Of a DNA stretch of 64,000 nucleotides, positions 35,434 to 44,030 are shown piece after piece. Numbering within the stretch: the first letter of the stretch is position 1; every line of letters starts with the position of its first letter. The stretch covers positions 509,103-573,102 of the forward strand of contig CAVVAM010000012.1 in assembly GCA_963746265.1 (NCBI GenBank). The letters run 5' to 3'. The position numbers and the translations under genes are program-made. The notes under the pieces are model-generated. The model saw nothing but the letters and a program-made list of their open reading frames with translations, had not been told where the DNA came from and ran no database searches. The stretch comes from Ilumatobacter sp963746265. GTDB lineage: Bacteria; Actinomycetota; Acidimicrobiia; Acidimicrobiales; Ilumatobacteraceae.

Positions 35434-35449
35434 CTGCGACTCGTCGCAG
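35434..35449 (-). promoter_or_regulatory. hairpin in the rplM leader
   Basis: In the minus-strand RNA CUGCGA pairs with UCGCAG around a CGAG loop, about 23 bases before the L13 ATG and within the predicted 70-nt leader. It could be an autoregulatory r-protein site or simply a structured leader; no known L13 leader consensus was matched. Confidence 0.4.
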
Positions 35450-35489
35450 CCAGGCAGCCGATCACATCAGGCCGCAAATGAACCCGGTA

Positions 35490-35519
35490 ATGATACGGGC
35501 CGTTCCGTCGACGCGGCAA
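35490..35519 (-). promoter_or_regulatory. promoter of rplM-rpsI-glmM-glmS
   Basis: On the minus strand TTGCCG (35519-35514) and TATCAT (35495-35490) are separated by 18 bases, a good sigma-70-type match. Predicted start near 35483 gives a leader of about 72 nt. The divergent promoter of the GH16 gene lies about 150 bases away. The rest of the 379-base gap 35412-35790 shows no gene. Confidence 0.65.
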
Positions 35520-35648
35520 CGTGGCGCACGGGAACCTCGCAGACCGTCTCATGCTGCACGCCGGTCGAACGATCGATGCGATCGACCGCTCGATCCGTGC
35601 GGGGAATCGGGTGGGCGAGGCCGGTCCGTCGTCCGTTCCGGACTCAAC

Positions 35649-35677
35649 TTGACGGAGCTCAACGCCGCGCCTACGCT
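35649..35677 (+). promoter_or_regulatory. promoter of the GH16 exoprotein gene
   Basis: TTGACG (35649-35654) and TACGCT (35672-35677) are separated by 17 bases. Predicted transcription start near 35684 leaves about 107 bases of leader before the ATG at 35791, which is preceded by a GGAGGG ribosome site at 6-base spacing. Confidence 0.6.
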
Positions 35678-35790
35678 CGCCGGGAGCGCTCTCATGGGCG
35701 CTGCAATCACATCTGGGGTGGGCAGCGGGATGGTTTCGAGCACGAAGTGTTCGAACGCGAACCCCACCTCTTTCCCACGGAGGGCTCACG

Positions 35791-38700
35791 ATGCACAGCC
35801 AAGTCACGACCGACGTCGGAACGGGTGCGCGACGCACACCTCGCCTCCTGATCGCAGCATGCCTGGCGGTCACGGCGGCGTGGTTCCAGCCGTTCTCCAC
35901 CGCGGCGGCGCCGGCTGTGGTGATCGATGATCTCGAAGACGGTGATGCCTCGGATTGGGGACTGTTCGGCGGCAACAACGCCGGTGGTGGCTTCGGGGTG
36001 CTGGCGGATCGCCCCCAGGAAGGCGCGTTCTACCTGAGCACCGGTTGGGGTGGTGAAGGCACCGCATCGGGCTTCTACGGTGGCATGTTCAAGAACCTCG
36101 ACAATGCTGCGCAGGTGACGCCACCGACGGACCCGTGGCTCAACGTGTGGGTGCTCAATCAGAGCGACGCCACCGCCGATGGGTACACACTCGAACTCAC
36201 GATCCGTGAAGACCTCGACGGCAACGGCTGGACCAACGGTGCCGAGGACTCGTTCCGCCTCGACACGGCGTTCACATCGGCGTCGTTCGACGACCAGTGG
36301 ACGTTGGTGAGCGCTCCGCTGAGCAGCCTCACGAACCTCGGCACCGGTGGCAACGGCACCTTCGACGGTGCACTCGACGAGATCGTCCTCGTCGTTGCCG
36401 GCGTCACCGGCGCCAACCCATCGACGGTAGAAGTCGACTTCGACCTGTTCGCCTTCAGCTCCGGCGGACCACTCGACGCACCACCGCCGGCTGTGGTGAT
36501 CGATGATTTCGAAGACGGTGATGCCTCGGATTGGGGACTGTTCGGCGGCAACAACGCCGGTGGTGGCTTCGGGGTGCTGGCGGATCGCCCCCAGGAAGGC
36601 GCGTTCTACCTGAGCACCGGTTGGGGTGGTGAAGGCACCGCATCGGGCTTCTACGGTGGCATGTTCAAGAACCTCGACAATGCTGCGCAGGTGACGCCAC
36701 CGACGGACCCGTGGCTCAACGTGTGGGTGCTCAATCAGAGCGACGCCACCGCCGATGGGTACACACTCGAACTCACGATCCGTGAAGACCTCGACGGCAA
36801 CGGCTGGACCAACGGTGCCGAGGACTCGTTCCGCCTCGACACGGCGTTCACATCGGCGTCGTTCGACGACCAGTGGACGTTGGTGAGCGCTCCGCTGAGC
36901 AGCCTCACGAACCTCGGCACCGGTGGCAACGGCACCTTCGACGGTGCACTCGACGAGATCGTCCTCGTCGTTGCCGGCGTCACCGGCGCCAACCCATCGA
37001 CGGTAGAAGTCGACTTCGACCTGTTCGCCTTCAGCTCCGGCGGACCGCTGGTGCCGAATCCCGAGACGCCGACGACCATCGTCGACGACTTCGAGAACGG
37101 CGTCGCCCCGGGCACCGCCTGCGCACCGGGTGCACCGCCGCTCGGCTTCTGCACGTTCAACGGCGCCGGCAGCTCGGTCGCCGTCTCCAACCCGGCCACG
37201 CCGCCGGCACCGGAGCTGCCCGCCGTGGGCACACCCAACAGCGTGCTCCAGATGGACGTCGACGTGACCTCGTTCGCCGGCTTCATCCGGGGCTTCGAGG
37301 CCAGCGGCGAGTGGGTGAGCCAGGACTGGTCGACCAGCGAGGGCATCTCGATGTGGCTGTACGGGACGGGCTCCGGTACCGATCTGTTCATCGACATCCT
37401 CGACAACCGCAACCCCGGTTCGACCACCGACGATGCCGAGCGGTACACGGTGGCCTTCGTCGACGACTTCATCGGCTGGCAGCTGCTCGAGTTCCCCTTC
37501 AGCAGCTTCAGCCGCAAGGAGATCGGCAACGGCGCACCGAACGACGGGCTCGGCCTGTTCGAGATGCACGGCTGGGCGCTCGGCACGCTCGGCACCGGTG
37601 GACCCCGCACGTACTACGTCGACGAGGTGGCGCTGTACGGCGTCGCCGAGCCGCCGGCCGTCGCTGTCCAGTTCGCCCAGCAGAACACGTTCATCGAGGA
37701 GGGCACGACCGGCGATGTCGGCGTCAAGCTCAACCGACCGCTCGGTCCGGACGATCCGGCCCAGGTGAGCATCGACTTCGCCACCGAGCGCTCGAACGCC
37801 GTGCCCGGCGAGGACTTCACGCCCACCAGCGGCACCCTGACGTTCGTCAACGGCGGGCCGAGCGAGCTGTCGTTCCCGGTCGAGACGTTCGACGACACCA
37901 AGTTCACGGGCGACCTGCAGGTCGTCATCCGGCTGACCAACCCGGTCGACGTCGAGCGCGGTACTCTGTTCCAGGGCTCGGTGCTGATCGACGACAACGA
38001 CCCGTTCGACCCCGACCTGCTCGACGACTTCGAGCAGGGCGCGTTCCTCTGGGACACCGACGGTCTGGTCGGGCTCGATGCGCAGCGCGTCGCAGTCGGC
38101 GATCCCGACGAGCGGCCCGGCCAGGACGACGTCGAGAACGTCGGTGTCGCGTCGGTCCCCAAAGCCGGGACTTCCTACCAGGCGCAGGTCGAGGGCGTCG
38201 TCGACGACCTCGCGGCGCTGCTCCCCGCCAGCTCCCGGAAGACCACACGAAGCATCGAGAAGGCCATCGCCAAGCTCGAACAGAGCCTCGACGCCAGTGG
38301 TTGGAACAACGGCTTCTTCCTCGACGAGGACGCCGGTCATCGCGTGTTCAACCTGCATCGGATCGCCGTGAAGGAGCTCCACAAGATCGGTGGACCGGAG
38401 GAAGCGGCGACCCACGCCGCGCTCGCCGAGATCGCTGCGATCGACGGCGAGATCGCGACACTGATGCTCGACGTCGCCGTCGCCAACGACGGCAAGGAGC
38501 GCAAGATCTCGAGCGCTCGCAAACAGCTCGCGGAAGCGCAGTACGACCTCGAGCGCCACGAGGAGGCCCAGGCGATCCAGCACTTCCGCAAGGCATGGCG
38601 ATTCTCTGTCCAAGCCATCGCCGGCCTCGACGACGTGCGTCTCGGTTCGCTCGTGCGCGACTTCCCGATCGGTCAGGACTGGACCGGTACCGAGAGCCTC

Positions 38701-40851
38701 GACTTCTGGTTCAACGGCACCGGCAGCGGGGAGGAGGTCACCGTCAACCTGAAGGACAACCGCGCCCCCGACCCCGGCCCCTCCGGCTGGACGCTGGCGT
38801 GGGCCGACGAGTTCGACGAGGCGGCGGGCACACCGCCGAACCCGGCCAACTGGGCCTACGAGATCGGTGACACCACGCCCGACGGCAAGAACGGGTGGGG
38901 CAACGACGAGCTGCAGTACTACACCGACGACCCCGACAACGCGCAGACGGACGGCAACGGCAACCTGGTCATCACCCTCGACGAGGCCGATCCGTCGCGC
39001 GAGTGCTACTACGGCCCGTGTGAGTTCGAGTCGGCCCGTCTGATCACCCAGAACAAGGCGGAGTTCGCCTACGGCCGGATCGAGTCGCGGCTTCGGGTCC
39101 CGAACGGCGGCGACGGTCTGTGGCCGGCGTTCTGGAGCCTCGGCACCGACATCACCTACAACCCGTGGCCCGGCGCCGGGGAGATCGATTTCATGGAGTA
39201 CGTCAGTCGTCTCCCGAACGAGATCTTCGGCACGATCCACGGTCCCGGCTACAACGGTGGCGGCAGCTTCGGCGGCATCTACGACTTCGGTGCACCGGTG
39301 TACGACGATTACCACACCTTCACGGTCGAGTGGGAGCCAAACCTGATCACCTGGTACGTCGACGGCATCCAATACCACCAGGCCGAGCCGTCCGACGTCC
39401 CCGGTCCGTGGGTGTTCGAGAAGCCGTTCTTCCTGCTGCTCAACTTCGCGATCGGTGGCAACTTCGGCGGCCCGGTCGACCCTGCGAACGCGTACCCGCA
39501 GGAGTACCTGGTCGACTACGTCCGGGTGTACCAGGGTCCCGACACCGCCGAGCGTTTCGAGGCCACCTTCACCGACTCCGTCGACGGCTGGCAGCAGGTG
39601 TCGATCCCGGTCACCGACTTCGCCCGGAGCGCCGACCAGCCGGCGGGCGCCCCGGACGACGGTTTGACACTGACCGACGTGTGGGGCTACGGCTTCGACC
39701 TGCCCTACCCCGCAGCGGGCACGTACCAGGTCGATTTCGTGCAGCGCACGCCGGTCCCGCCGCCGACCGCGCTGACGGTGACCACCCTCGACGACAGTGG
39801 GCCCGGCTCGCTGCGTGAGGCGCTGTCGCTGATCGCCGACGGTGGCACGATCACGTTCGATCCGTCACTGGCCGGCGGCACGATCAACCTGACGTCCGGC
39901 CAGCTCACGATCAGCAGCGGGGTGACGATCGACGCATCGGCTGTCGCACCGCTGACGATCAGCGCCGGCGGGGCGTCGCGGGTGCTCCAGGTCGGGGCAG
40001 GCGTCGTGGTCGACATCAACGACGTCGTCATCCGTGACGGAGCGGCCGCCCCGCAGGGAGGCGGCATCCTCAACAGCGGCGTGCTGAGCCTCGACCGGGT
40101 CGTGGTCACGAACAACGTCCAGAACGCCGCCGGCCCGGCGTCGTTCGACCTGGGCGGTGGTGGCATCTACAACACCGACTCCTCGACGTTGAACCTCACC
40201 GACAGCACGGTGAGCGACAACACGAGCGTGAACCAGCCGGGCGGCGGGATCTACGGCTTCTTCAACAGCACAGTCAACATCACGAACAGCACGATCAGCG
40301 GCAACGTCTCCGGCGACGTCGCCGGTGGCCTGCGGATGCTGAGCGACGCCACCATCGTCAACAGCACGTTCAGCGGCAACACGTCGACGGCGTGGCACGG
40401 CGGTGGCATCTTCCACACCGACGGCAACCTGATCGTGACGAACTCGACGTTCGCCGAGAACAACGCGCCGGTCGGGACCGCATCGGGCATTCTCGTCGCG
40501 ACGTTTGGCGCACCGGCCAGCGCGACGCTGACCAACAACGTGCTGGTGGGCAACGGCGGGGCCTTCGCCTGCGCGATCGAGGGCGGTGCCGCCGCCACGA
40601 TCACGTCGGGCGGTGGCAACGTCATCAGCGACGGCTCGTGCAACCCGATCGCCGTCGACGACCTCGCCTCGACCGACGCGCTGCTCGGCGCGCTGGCCGA
40701 CAACGGTGGGCCGACGCGCACCCACGCGCTCGACGCCCTCAGCCCGGCGATCGACTTCGCCGGTGCCGGAGCCTGCCCGGCCACCGACCAGCGCGGCGTC
40801 GCCCGGCCGCTGGGTGCCGGCTGTGACGCCGGCGCCGTCGAGCAGTCGTAA
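35791..40851 (+). CDS. giant secreted GH16 laminarinase-like multidomain protein
   Basis: A 1686-residue exoprotein. A signal peptide ends near residue 40 (SSTAAAPA-like region). Residues 41-227 and 233-419 are two virtually identical carbohydrate-binding-like jelly-roll domains, and 428-620 a third divergent one. Residues 625-735 form a Calx-beta domain (FIEEGTTGDVGVKLNRP). A fourth jelly-roll (from LLDDFEQGAF near 740) appears to be interrupted twice: by a helical segment (about 791-946) and by the GH16 domain (about 998-1250) with catalytic motif GEIDFME (Glu1131, Asp1133, Glu1136). Its second half resumes at DTAERFEATF and ends near 1320. Residues 1326-1686 are a right-handed beta-helix of the CSLREA / choice-of-anchor Q type (SLREALSLIADGGTITF, DNGGPTRTHAL). 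Expected activity: endo-beta-1,3-glucan hydrolysis outside the cell. Confidence 0.9.
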   Translation: MHSQVTTDVGTGARRTPRLLIAACLAVTAAWFQPFSTAAAPAVVIDDLEDGDASDWGLFGGNNAGGGFGVLADRPQEGAFYLSTGWGGEGTASGFYGGMFKNLDNAAQVTPPTDPWLNVWVLNQSDATADGYTLELTIREDLDGNGWTNGAEDSFRLDTAFTSASFDDQWTLVSAPLSSLTNLGTGGNGTFDGALDEIVLVVAGVTGANPSTVEVDFDLFAFSSGGPLDAPPPAVVIDDFEDGDASDWGLFGGNNAGGGFGVLADRPQEGAFYLSTGWGGEGTASGFYGGMFKNLDNAAQVTPPTDPWLNVWVLNQSDATADGYTLELTIREDLDGNGWTNGAEDSFRLDTAFTSASFDDQWTLVSAPLSSLTNLGTGGNGTFDGALDEIVLVVAGVTGANPSTVEVDFDLFAFSSGGPLVPNPETPTTIVDDFENGVAPGTACAPGAPPLGFCTFNGAGSSVAVSNPATPPAPELPAVGTPNSVLQMDVDVTSFAGFIRGFEASGEWVSQDWSTSEGISMWLYGTGSGTDLFIDILDNRNPGSTTDDAERYTVAFVDDFIGWQLLEFPFSSFSRKEIGNGAPNDGLGLFEMHGWALGTLGTGGPRTYYVDEVALYGVAEPPAVAVQFAQQNTFIEEGTTGDVGVKLNRPLGPDDPAQVSIDFATERSNAVPGEDFTPTSGTLTFVNGGPSELSFPVETFDDTKFTGDLQVVIRLTNPVDVERGTLFQGSVLIDDNDPFDPDLLDDFEQGAFLWDTDGLVGLDAQRVAVGDPDERPGQDDVENVGVASVPKAGTSYQAQVEGVVDDLAALLPASSRKTTRSIEKAIAKLEQSLDASGWNNGFFLDEDAGHRVFNLHRIAVKELHKIGGPEEAATHAALAEIAAIDGEIATLMLDVAVANDGKERKISSARKQLAEAQYDLERHEEAQAIQHFRKAWRFSVQAIAGLDDVRLGSLVRDFPIGQDWTGTESLDFWFNGTGSGEEVTVNLKDNRAPDPGPSGWTLAWADEFDEAAGTPPNPANWAYEIGDTTPDGKNGWGNDELQYYTDDPDNAQTDGNGNLVITLDEADPSRECYYGPCEFESARLITQNKAEFAYGRIESRLRVPNGGDGLWPAFWSLGTDITYNPWPGAGEIDFMEYVSRLPNEIFGTIHGPGYNGGGSFGGIYDFGAPVYDDYHTFTVEWEPNLITWYVDGIQYHQAEPSDVPGPWVFEKPFFLLLNFAIGGNFGGPVDPANAYPQEYLVDYVRVYQGPDTAERFEATFTDSVDGWQQVSIPVTDFARSADQPAGAPDDGLTLTDVWGYGFDLPYPAAGTYQVDFVQRTPVPPPTALTVTTLDDSGPGSLREALSLIADGGTITFDPSLAGGTINLTSGQLTISSGVTIDASAVAPLTISAGGASRVLQVGAGVVVDINDVVIRDGAAAPQGGGILNSGVLSLDRVVVTNNVQNAAGPASFDLGGGGIYNTDSSTLNLTDSTVSDNTSVNQPGGGIYGFFNSTVNITNSTISGNVSGDVAGGLRMLSDATIVNSTFSGNTSTAWHGGGIFHTDGNLIVTNSTFAENNAPVGTASGILVATFGAPASATLTNNVLVGNGGAFACAIEGGAAATITSGGGNVISDGSCNPIAVDDLASTDALLGALADNGGPTRTHALDALSPAIDFAGAGACPATDQRGVARPLGAGCDAGAVEQS
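35910..36470 (+). repeat. 561-bp direct repeat, copy 1 (within the GH16 gene)
   Basis: Copy 1 of an in-frame 561-base duplication encoding one carbohydrate-binding-like domain. Comparison with copy 2 shows a single difference that I can find, C at 35932 versus T at 36508, changing Leu to Phe. Confidence 0.93.
36486..37046 (+). repeat. 561-bp direct repeat, copy 2 (within the GH16 gene)
   Basis: Copy 2 lies exactly 576 bases (192 codons) after copy 1, joined by a short linker (DAPPP). Near-identity even at silent sites points to a very recent duplication or ongoing gene conversion. Confidence 0.93.
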
Positions 40852-40876
40852 ACCACCGACAGACACCGCCACCCAT

Positions 40877-40911
40877 CGGGGCGGGGAGGCCACCATCCGC
40901 TCCCCGCCCCG
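40877..40911 (+). terminator. terminator after the GH16 gene
   Basis: Perfect 12-bp arms CGGGGCGGGGAG (40877-40888) and CTCCCCGCCCCG (40900-40911) enclose an 11-base loop, 25 bases after the stop codon. The stem is very GC-rich with only TT following it. Confidence 0.8.
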
Positions 40912-40959
40912 TTGCACGTGTGGGATGCTCGGTCCCGCTGGCGCGAACGCGGAGCGAAG

Positions 40960-41395
40960 ACCGGCTGACGCTCATCGATGTCGCGGTGCCATCGAACGCC
41001 CACGCCGCCCGACCCGTGGTCGCCGACGACCGCGACGGCCCCGCGACCCTGCTCCTCGATGCCTGTCGCGAGACGATCGACGACGAGGGCGAAGGCTCGA
41101 ACGACGTCCTCGAAGCGATCGACCACTTCTCGACATCATGCTCCGCGACCACTCGTTCGTCGTGGTCGCCGACCGAGTGCACCACGTGGACCCGGTCGTC
41201 GTGGCGCCATCACGGCAGGGGTCGGGTCTCGGTGCCGACGTCGTTCGACTCGCGCTCCGATCGCTCGCCCGCGGTCGCCCGCGGTCGCCCGGATCGACGG
41301 GGTCGGCGCGACCGTCACCGACGGCAGCGTTCCTTACGAGCACCGCTGTGCCGGGCTCGGCTTTCGTCGCCGTGGTCCGTGGGCGCCGTGAACCC
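40960..41395 (+). pseudogene. decayed GNAT acetyltransferase
   Basis: Three plus-strand frames carry consecutive pieces of one acetyltransferase. The first has LTLIDVAVPSNAHAARP and DVLEAIDHF. The second has DIMLRDHSFVVVADRVHH and VVVAPSRQGSGLGADVVRLA, an acetyl-CoA-binding motif A with RQGSGLG. The third has ARIDGVGATVTDGSVP and YEHRCAGLGFRRRGPW, the typical motif B with LGF. At least two frameshifts (near 41130 and 41270) are needed, and short GCCCGCGGTC duplications occur near 41269-41292. No intact protein can be made. Confidence 0.62.
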
Positions 41396-41520
41396 CACCA
41401 TGACGGCGACCCTCGCCACCGCACGTCTGGCCGGCGGAACGGATCGGCGAGTTCAGCGCGATCGACCGGATCGACCTCGCGGCCCGGAAGCGTTCGGATT
41501 CTCGGCGCAAATCCGACACG

Positions 41521-41580
41521 ACGGCGACGACGATGCGGCACGCCGCCACGGCGACGACGATGCGGCACGCCGCCACGGCG
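41521..41580. repeat. 27-bp tandem repeat
   Basis: A 27-base unit (acggcgacgacgatgcggca plus cgccgcc) is repeated exactly twice at 41521-41547 and 41548-41574, with the first six bases of a third copy. It lies in otherwise gene-free sequence (41396-41621) between the GNAT remnant and truA. Confidence 0.85.
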
Positions 41581-41621
41581 TCGTCGGAGATCGGGTCGAG
41601 ACCGGTTGGTCGTGCTCGATC

Positions 41622-42449
41622 TCAGGCGTCCCAGCGGTCGCCGCCGTAGCCGACCTCCCAGAGGATGAGGCCCGTCGGTGGAGCCACTCCCCCGGCCGCG
41701 GCGCGGCTGCGGGCTTCGAGCATGTCCGCCATCTTCGTGGTGTGGATACGGCCGAGACCGATGTCGACCATCGTCCCGACGATCGAACGCACCATCTGGT
41801 GGCAGAACGCCGATCCCGCGATATCGAACCGCAACATCGGCGTCTCGTCGAGGCGCGTCCAGGTCGCGTGGAACACGATCCGCACGAGGCTCGCAGGCTC
41901 CATGCCGTCGGGCGTCTTGGGCTTCCGGCAGAACGAGGAGAAGTCGTGCTCGCCGAGGAGCGGGTCGGCAGCCGCTTGCATGGCGTCGAGATCGAGAGGT
42001 CGATGCACATGCCAGATGACGTCGGCGAGCAACGGGTTCGGCGCCGGATCGTTCCACACGTGGTAGCGGTAACGCCGCGACGTGGCCGAGAATCGGGCAT
42101 CGAAGTCAGGGTCGGCCCACCCGATCGAGCGGATCGAGACGTCGGGCGCGCACATCTTGTTGACCCGTCGCTGCAGATCGGCCAGATCGGTCCCGGCCGG
42201 CAGATCCCCTGACACCTCCTGCCCCCAAGCATGCACTCCGGCGTCGGTGCGCCCGGCCCCCGTCAACTCGACGGGTCCACGCACGACCTTGGCGATCACC
42301 GAGTGCAGCTCCCCCAGAACCGTCCGCACCCCGTGATTCGGTGCGAACCCCCGAAACTCGGTTCCTCGGTACGCCACGACGAACCGAACGCGGCCGAACG
42401 CCTCGGGCACGAGATCGTGTCGGTCAGCCACGTCGCTCACGGACCCCAC
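41622..42449 (-). CDS. truA: tRNA pseudouridine(38-40) synthase TruA
   Basis: A 275-residue pseudouridine synthase modifying positions 38-40 of tRNA anticodon arms. The domain opens VRFVVAYRGTEFRGFAPN, the catalytic aspartate is in GAGRTDAGVHAWGQEVSG, and RRYRYHVWND, DFSSFCRKPK and FCHQMVRSIVGTMVDIG follow. The start used is GTG 42449; shorter starts in the first 20 codons are possible because the family begins near VRFVVAY. Downstream of rplQ, as in many bacteria. Confidence 0.95.
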   Translation of the reverse strand: MGSVSDVADRHDLVPEAFGRVRFVVAYRGTEFRGFAPNHGVRTVLGELHSVIAKVVRGPVELTGAGRTDAGVHAWGQEVSGDLPAGTDLADLQRRVNKMCAPDVSIRSIGWADPDFDARFSATSRRYRYHVWNDPAPNPLLADVIWHVHRPLDLDAMQAAADPLLGEHDFSSFCRKPKTPDGMEPASLVRIVFHATWTRLDETPMLRFDIAGSAFCHQMVRSIVGTMVDIGLGRIHTTKMADMLEARSRAAAGGVAPPTGLILWEVGYGGDRWDA

Positions 42450-42518
42450 GCTACGACGCGGCAGTTGCAGTGGGGAGGTCCGGAAGGTCGCTCAGCGATC
42501 CCCGCCAGACATCGCCGA

Positions 42519-42533
42519 CACGACGAAGTCGTG
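42519..42533 (-). terminator. small hairpin between rplQ and truA
   Basis: Arms CACGAC and GTCGTG with a 3-base loop form a perfect 6-bp hairpin in the 152-base gap. It could attenuate read-through from the alpha operon into truA. Weak evidence. Confidence 0.35.
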
Positions 42534-42601
42534 AGGCGATCACAGCCGGGTGGCGCGCAGCCGCTCGGATCAGGATTCGGAGCGAGCGCCAGCGAGCGAG
42601 A

Positions 42602-42970
42602 TCACACGAGCTCGATTCTCGCCATCTTGGCGGAGTCGCCGGGGCGTGGGCCGAGCTTGAGGATGCGGATGTACCCACCGTTGCGTTCCTCGTAGCGTGG
42701 CGCCACGTCGTTGACCAGCTTGTGGGTCATCTCGCGGTCGCCGAGGTAGCCCTGGATCTGTCGAATCCGGTGCACGCGCATCGGGCCGTCCTGAGCCTTC
42801 TTGGCCTTGGTGATGAGCTTCTCGGCGATCGGGCGGAGCGCCTTCGCCTTGGCCTCGGTGGTGACGATACCCTCGGCGGCGAACAGCGACGCGGCGAGGT
42901 TGGCCATCATCAGGCGCTGGTGTTGCGAGCTACCACCGAAGTTGGTGGCGCGACGTGGAGTTGCAGGCAT
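42602..42970 (-). CDS. rplQ: 50S ribosomal protein L17
   Basis: A 122-residue L17, last r-protein gene of the alpha operon. It has the family block NFGGSSQHQRLMMANLAASL and TTEAKAKALRPIAEKLI, and the C-terminal GGYIRILKLGPRPGDSAKMA. It starts 31 bases after rpoA. Unlike some actinobacterial L17 proteins it has no long C-terminal tail. Confidence 0.97.
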   Translation of the reverse strand: MPATPRRATNFGGSSQHQRLMMANLAASLFAAEGIVTTEAKAKALRPIAEKLITKAKKAQDGPMRVHRIRQIQGYLGDREMTHKLVNDVAPRYEERNGGYIRILKLGPRPGDSAKMARIELV

Positions 42971-43001
42971 GTCAGTGGTGCTTTCGAATCGGAACCGGAC
43001 G

Positions 43002-43934
43002 TCAGCCGCGCAGCGTGAGGCCGCGCTCGTCCAGCTTTTCTTTGACTTCGTCCAGGCTCTTCTGCCCGAAGTTGGTGATGTTCAACAGGTCGTCCTCGGT
43101 CTTGGTGAGCAACTCGCCCACCGTGTTGACCTGCGCCCGCTTGAGACAGTTGCGGGGACGCTCGGACAGATCGAGGTCCTCGATCGGGAGGTCGAGATCA
43201 GGTGAGCTGGTGGTCGTGTCGACCATCTCGCCCAGCTCGAGCCCTTTGGGCTCGTCGGTGAGCGATGCAACGAGGTCGACCAGCGACCGGAGCGTCGCAC
43301 CGGCCGAGGCGAGCGCATCGGCCGGGGTGACCGAACCGTCGGTCTCGATCTCGAGTACGAGCTTGTCGTAGTTGGTCGACTGCTCGACGCGGGTCGGCTC
43401 GACGTCGAAGCTGACGCGACGAACGGGGCTGAAGAGTGCGTCGATCGGCACGACGCCGATGGTCCGGCTCTCGATCTCACGCTGGCTGGAGGCGTAGCCG
43501 CGGCCCTGTTCGACCGTCAGGTCGATCGCCAGGCGGGCCTTGCCGTTGAGCGTCGCGATGTGCAGGTCCTTGTTGAGGACCTCGACATCGGCCGGGCACT
43601 CGATGTCACCGGCGGTGACGATGGCCGGACCGCGAACGTCGATGCGAAGGTTGACGGCTTCCTCAGACTCCGACGTCAGCACGACGTCCTTCAGGTTCAA
43701 GATGATGTCGGTGACGTCTTCGGCCACACCGGAGATCGTGTCGAACTCGTGGAGCGCCTCGTCGAAGCGCACCGTCGTGATCGCGGCGCCGGGAATCGAC
43801 GACAGGAGGGTGCGACGGAGTGAGTTGCCGAGCGTGTGGCCAAAACCGGGCTCGAGCGGACCGATCTCGAAGCGCTGCTGGTTGTTGCTCTCCTCGCCGA
43901 GGGCTTCGACGGAAGGGCGCTGCATGACGAGCAT
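43002..43934 (-). CDS. rpoA: RNA polymerase alpha subunit
   Basis: A 310-residue alpha subunit. The N-terminal dimerisation domain contains FEIGPLEPGFGHTLGNSLRR and LLSSIPGAAITTVRFD. The C-terminal domain contains LDLSERPRNCLKRAQVNTVG and FGQKSLDEVKEKL, which contact UP elements and activators. The ATG at 43934 follows AAGGA at slightly long spacing; a second ATG three codons later is possible. The 96-base gap to rpsD is large for this operon but shows no ORF. Confidence 0.98.
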   Translation of the reverse strand: MLVMQRPSVEALGEESNNQQRFEIGPLEPGFGHTLGNSLRRTLLSSIPGAAITTVRFDEALHEFDTISGVAEDVTDIILNLKDVVLTSESEEAVNLRIDVRGPAIVTAGDIECPADVEVLNKDLHIATLNGKARLAIDLTVEQGRGYASSQREIESRTIGVVPIDALFSPVRRVSFDVEPTRVEQSTNYDKLVLEIETDGSVTPADALASAGATLRSLVDLVASLTDEPKGLELGEMVDTTTSSPDLDLPIEDLDLSERPRNCLKRAQVNTVGELLTKTEDDLLNITNFGQKSLDEVKEKLDERGLTLRG

Positions 43935-44030
43935 CTGCTGCCAGGTCCTTTCTGAGAGTGCGGTGACTCTGATTCTGCGGGTGTGAGGTGCGGCGGCTCA
44001 CGCCGCGGCCGAGCGATGATGGGCGGCGGG

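Noticed and set aside
35707..39378. A 1223-codon minus-strand open frame antisense to the GH16 gene
   Set aside because: It is a shadow of the plus-strand gene. The product is low-complexity, lacks any recognisable domain and repeats only because the 561-bp duplication is read backwards.
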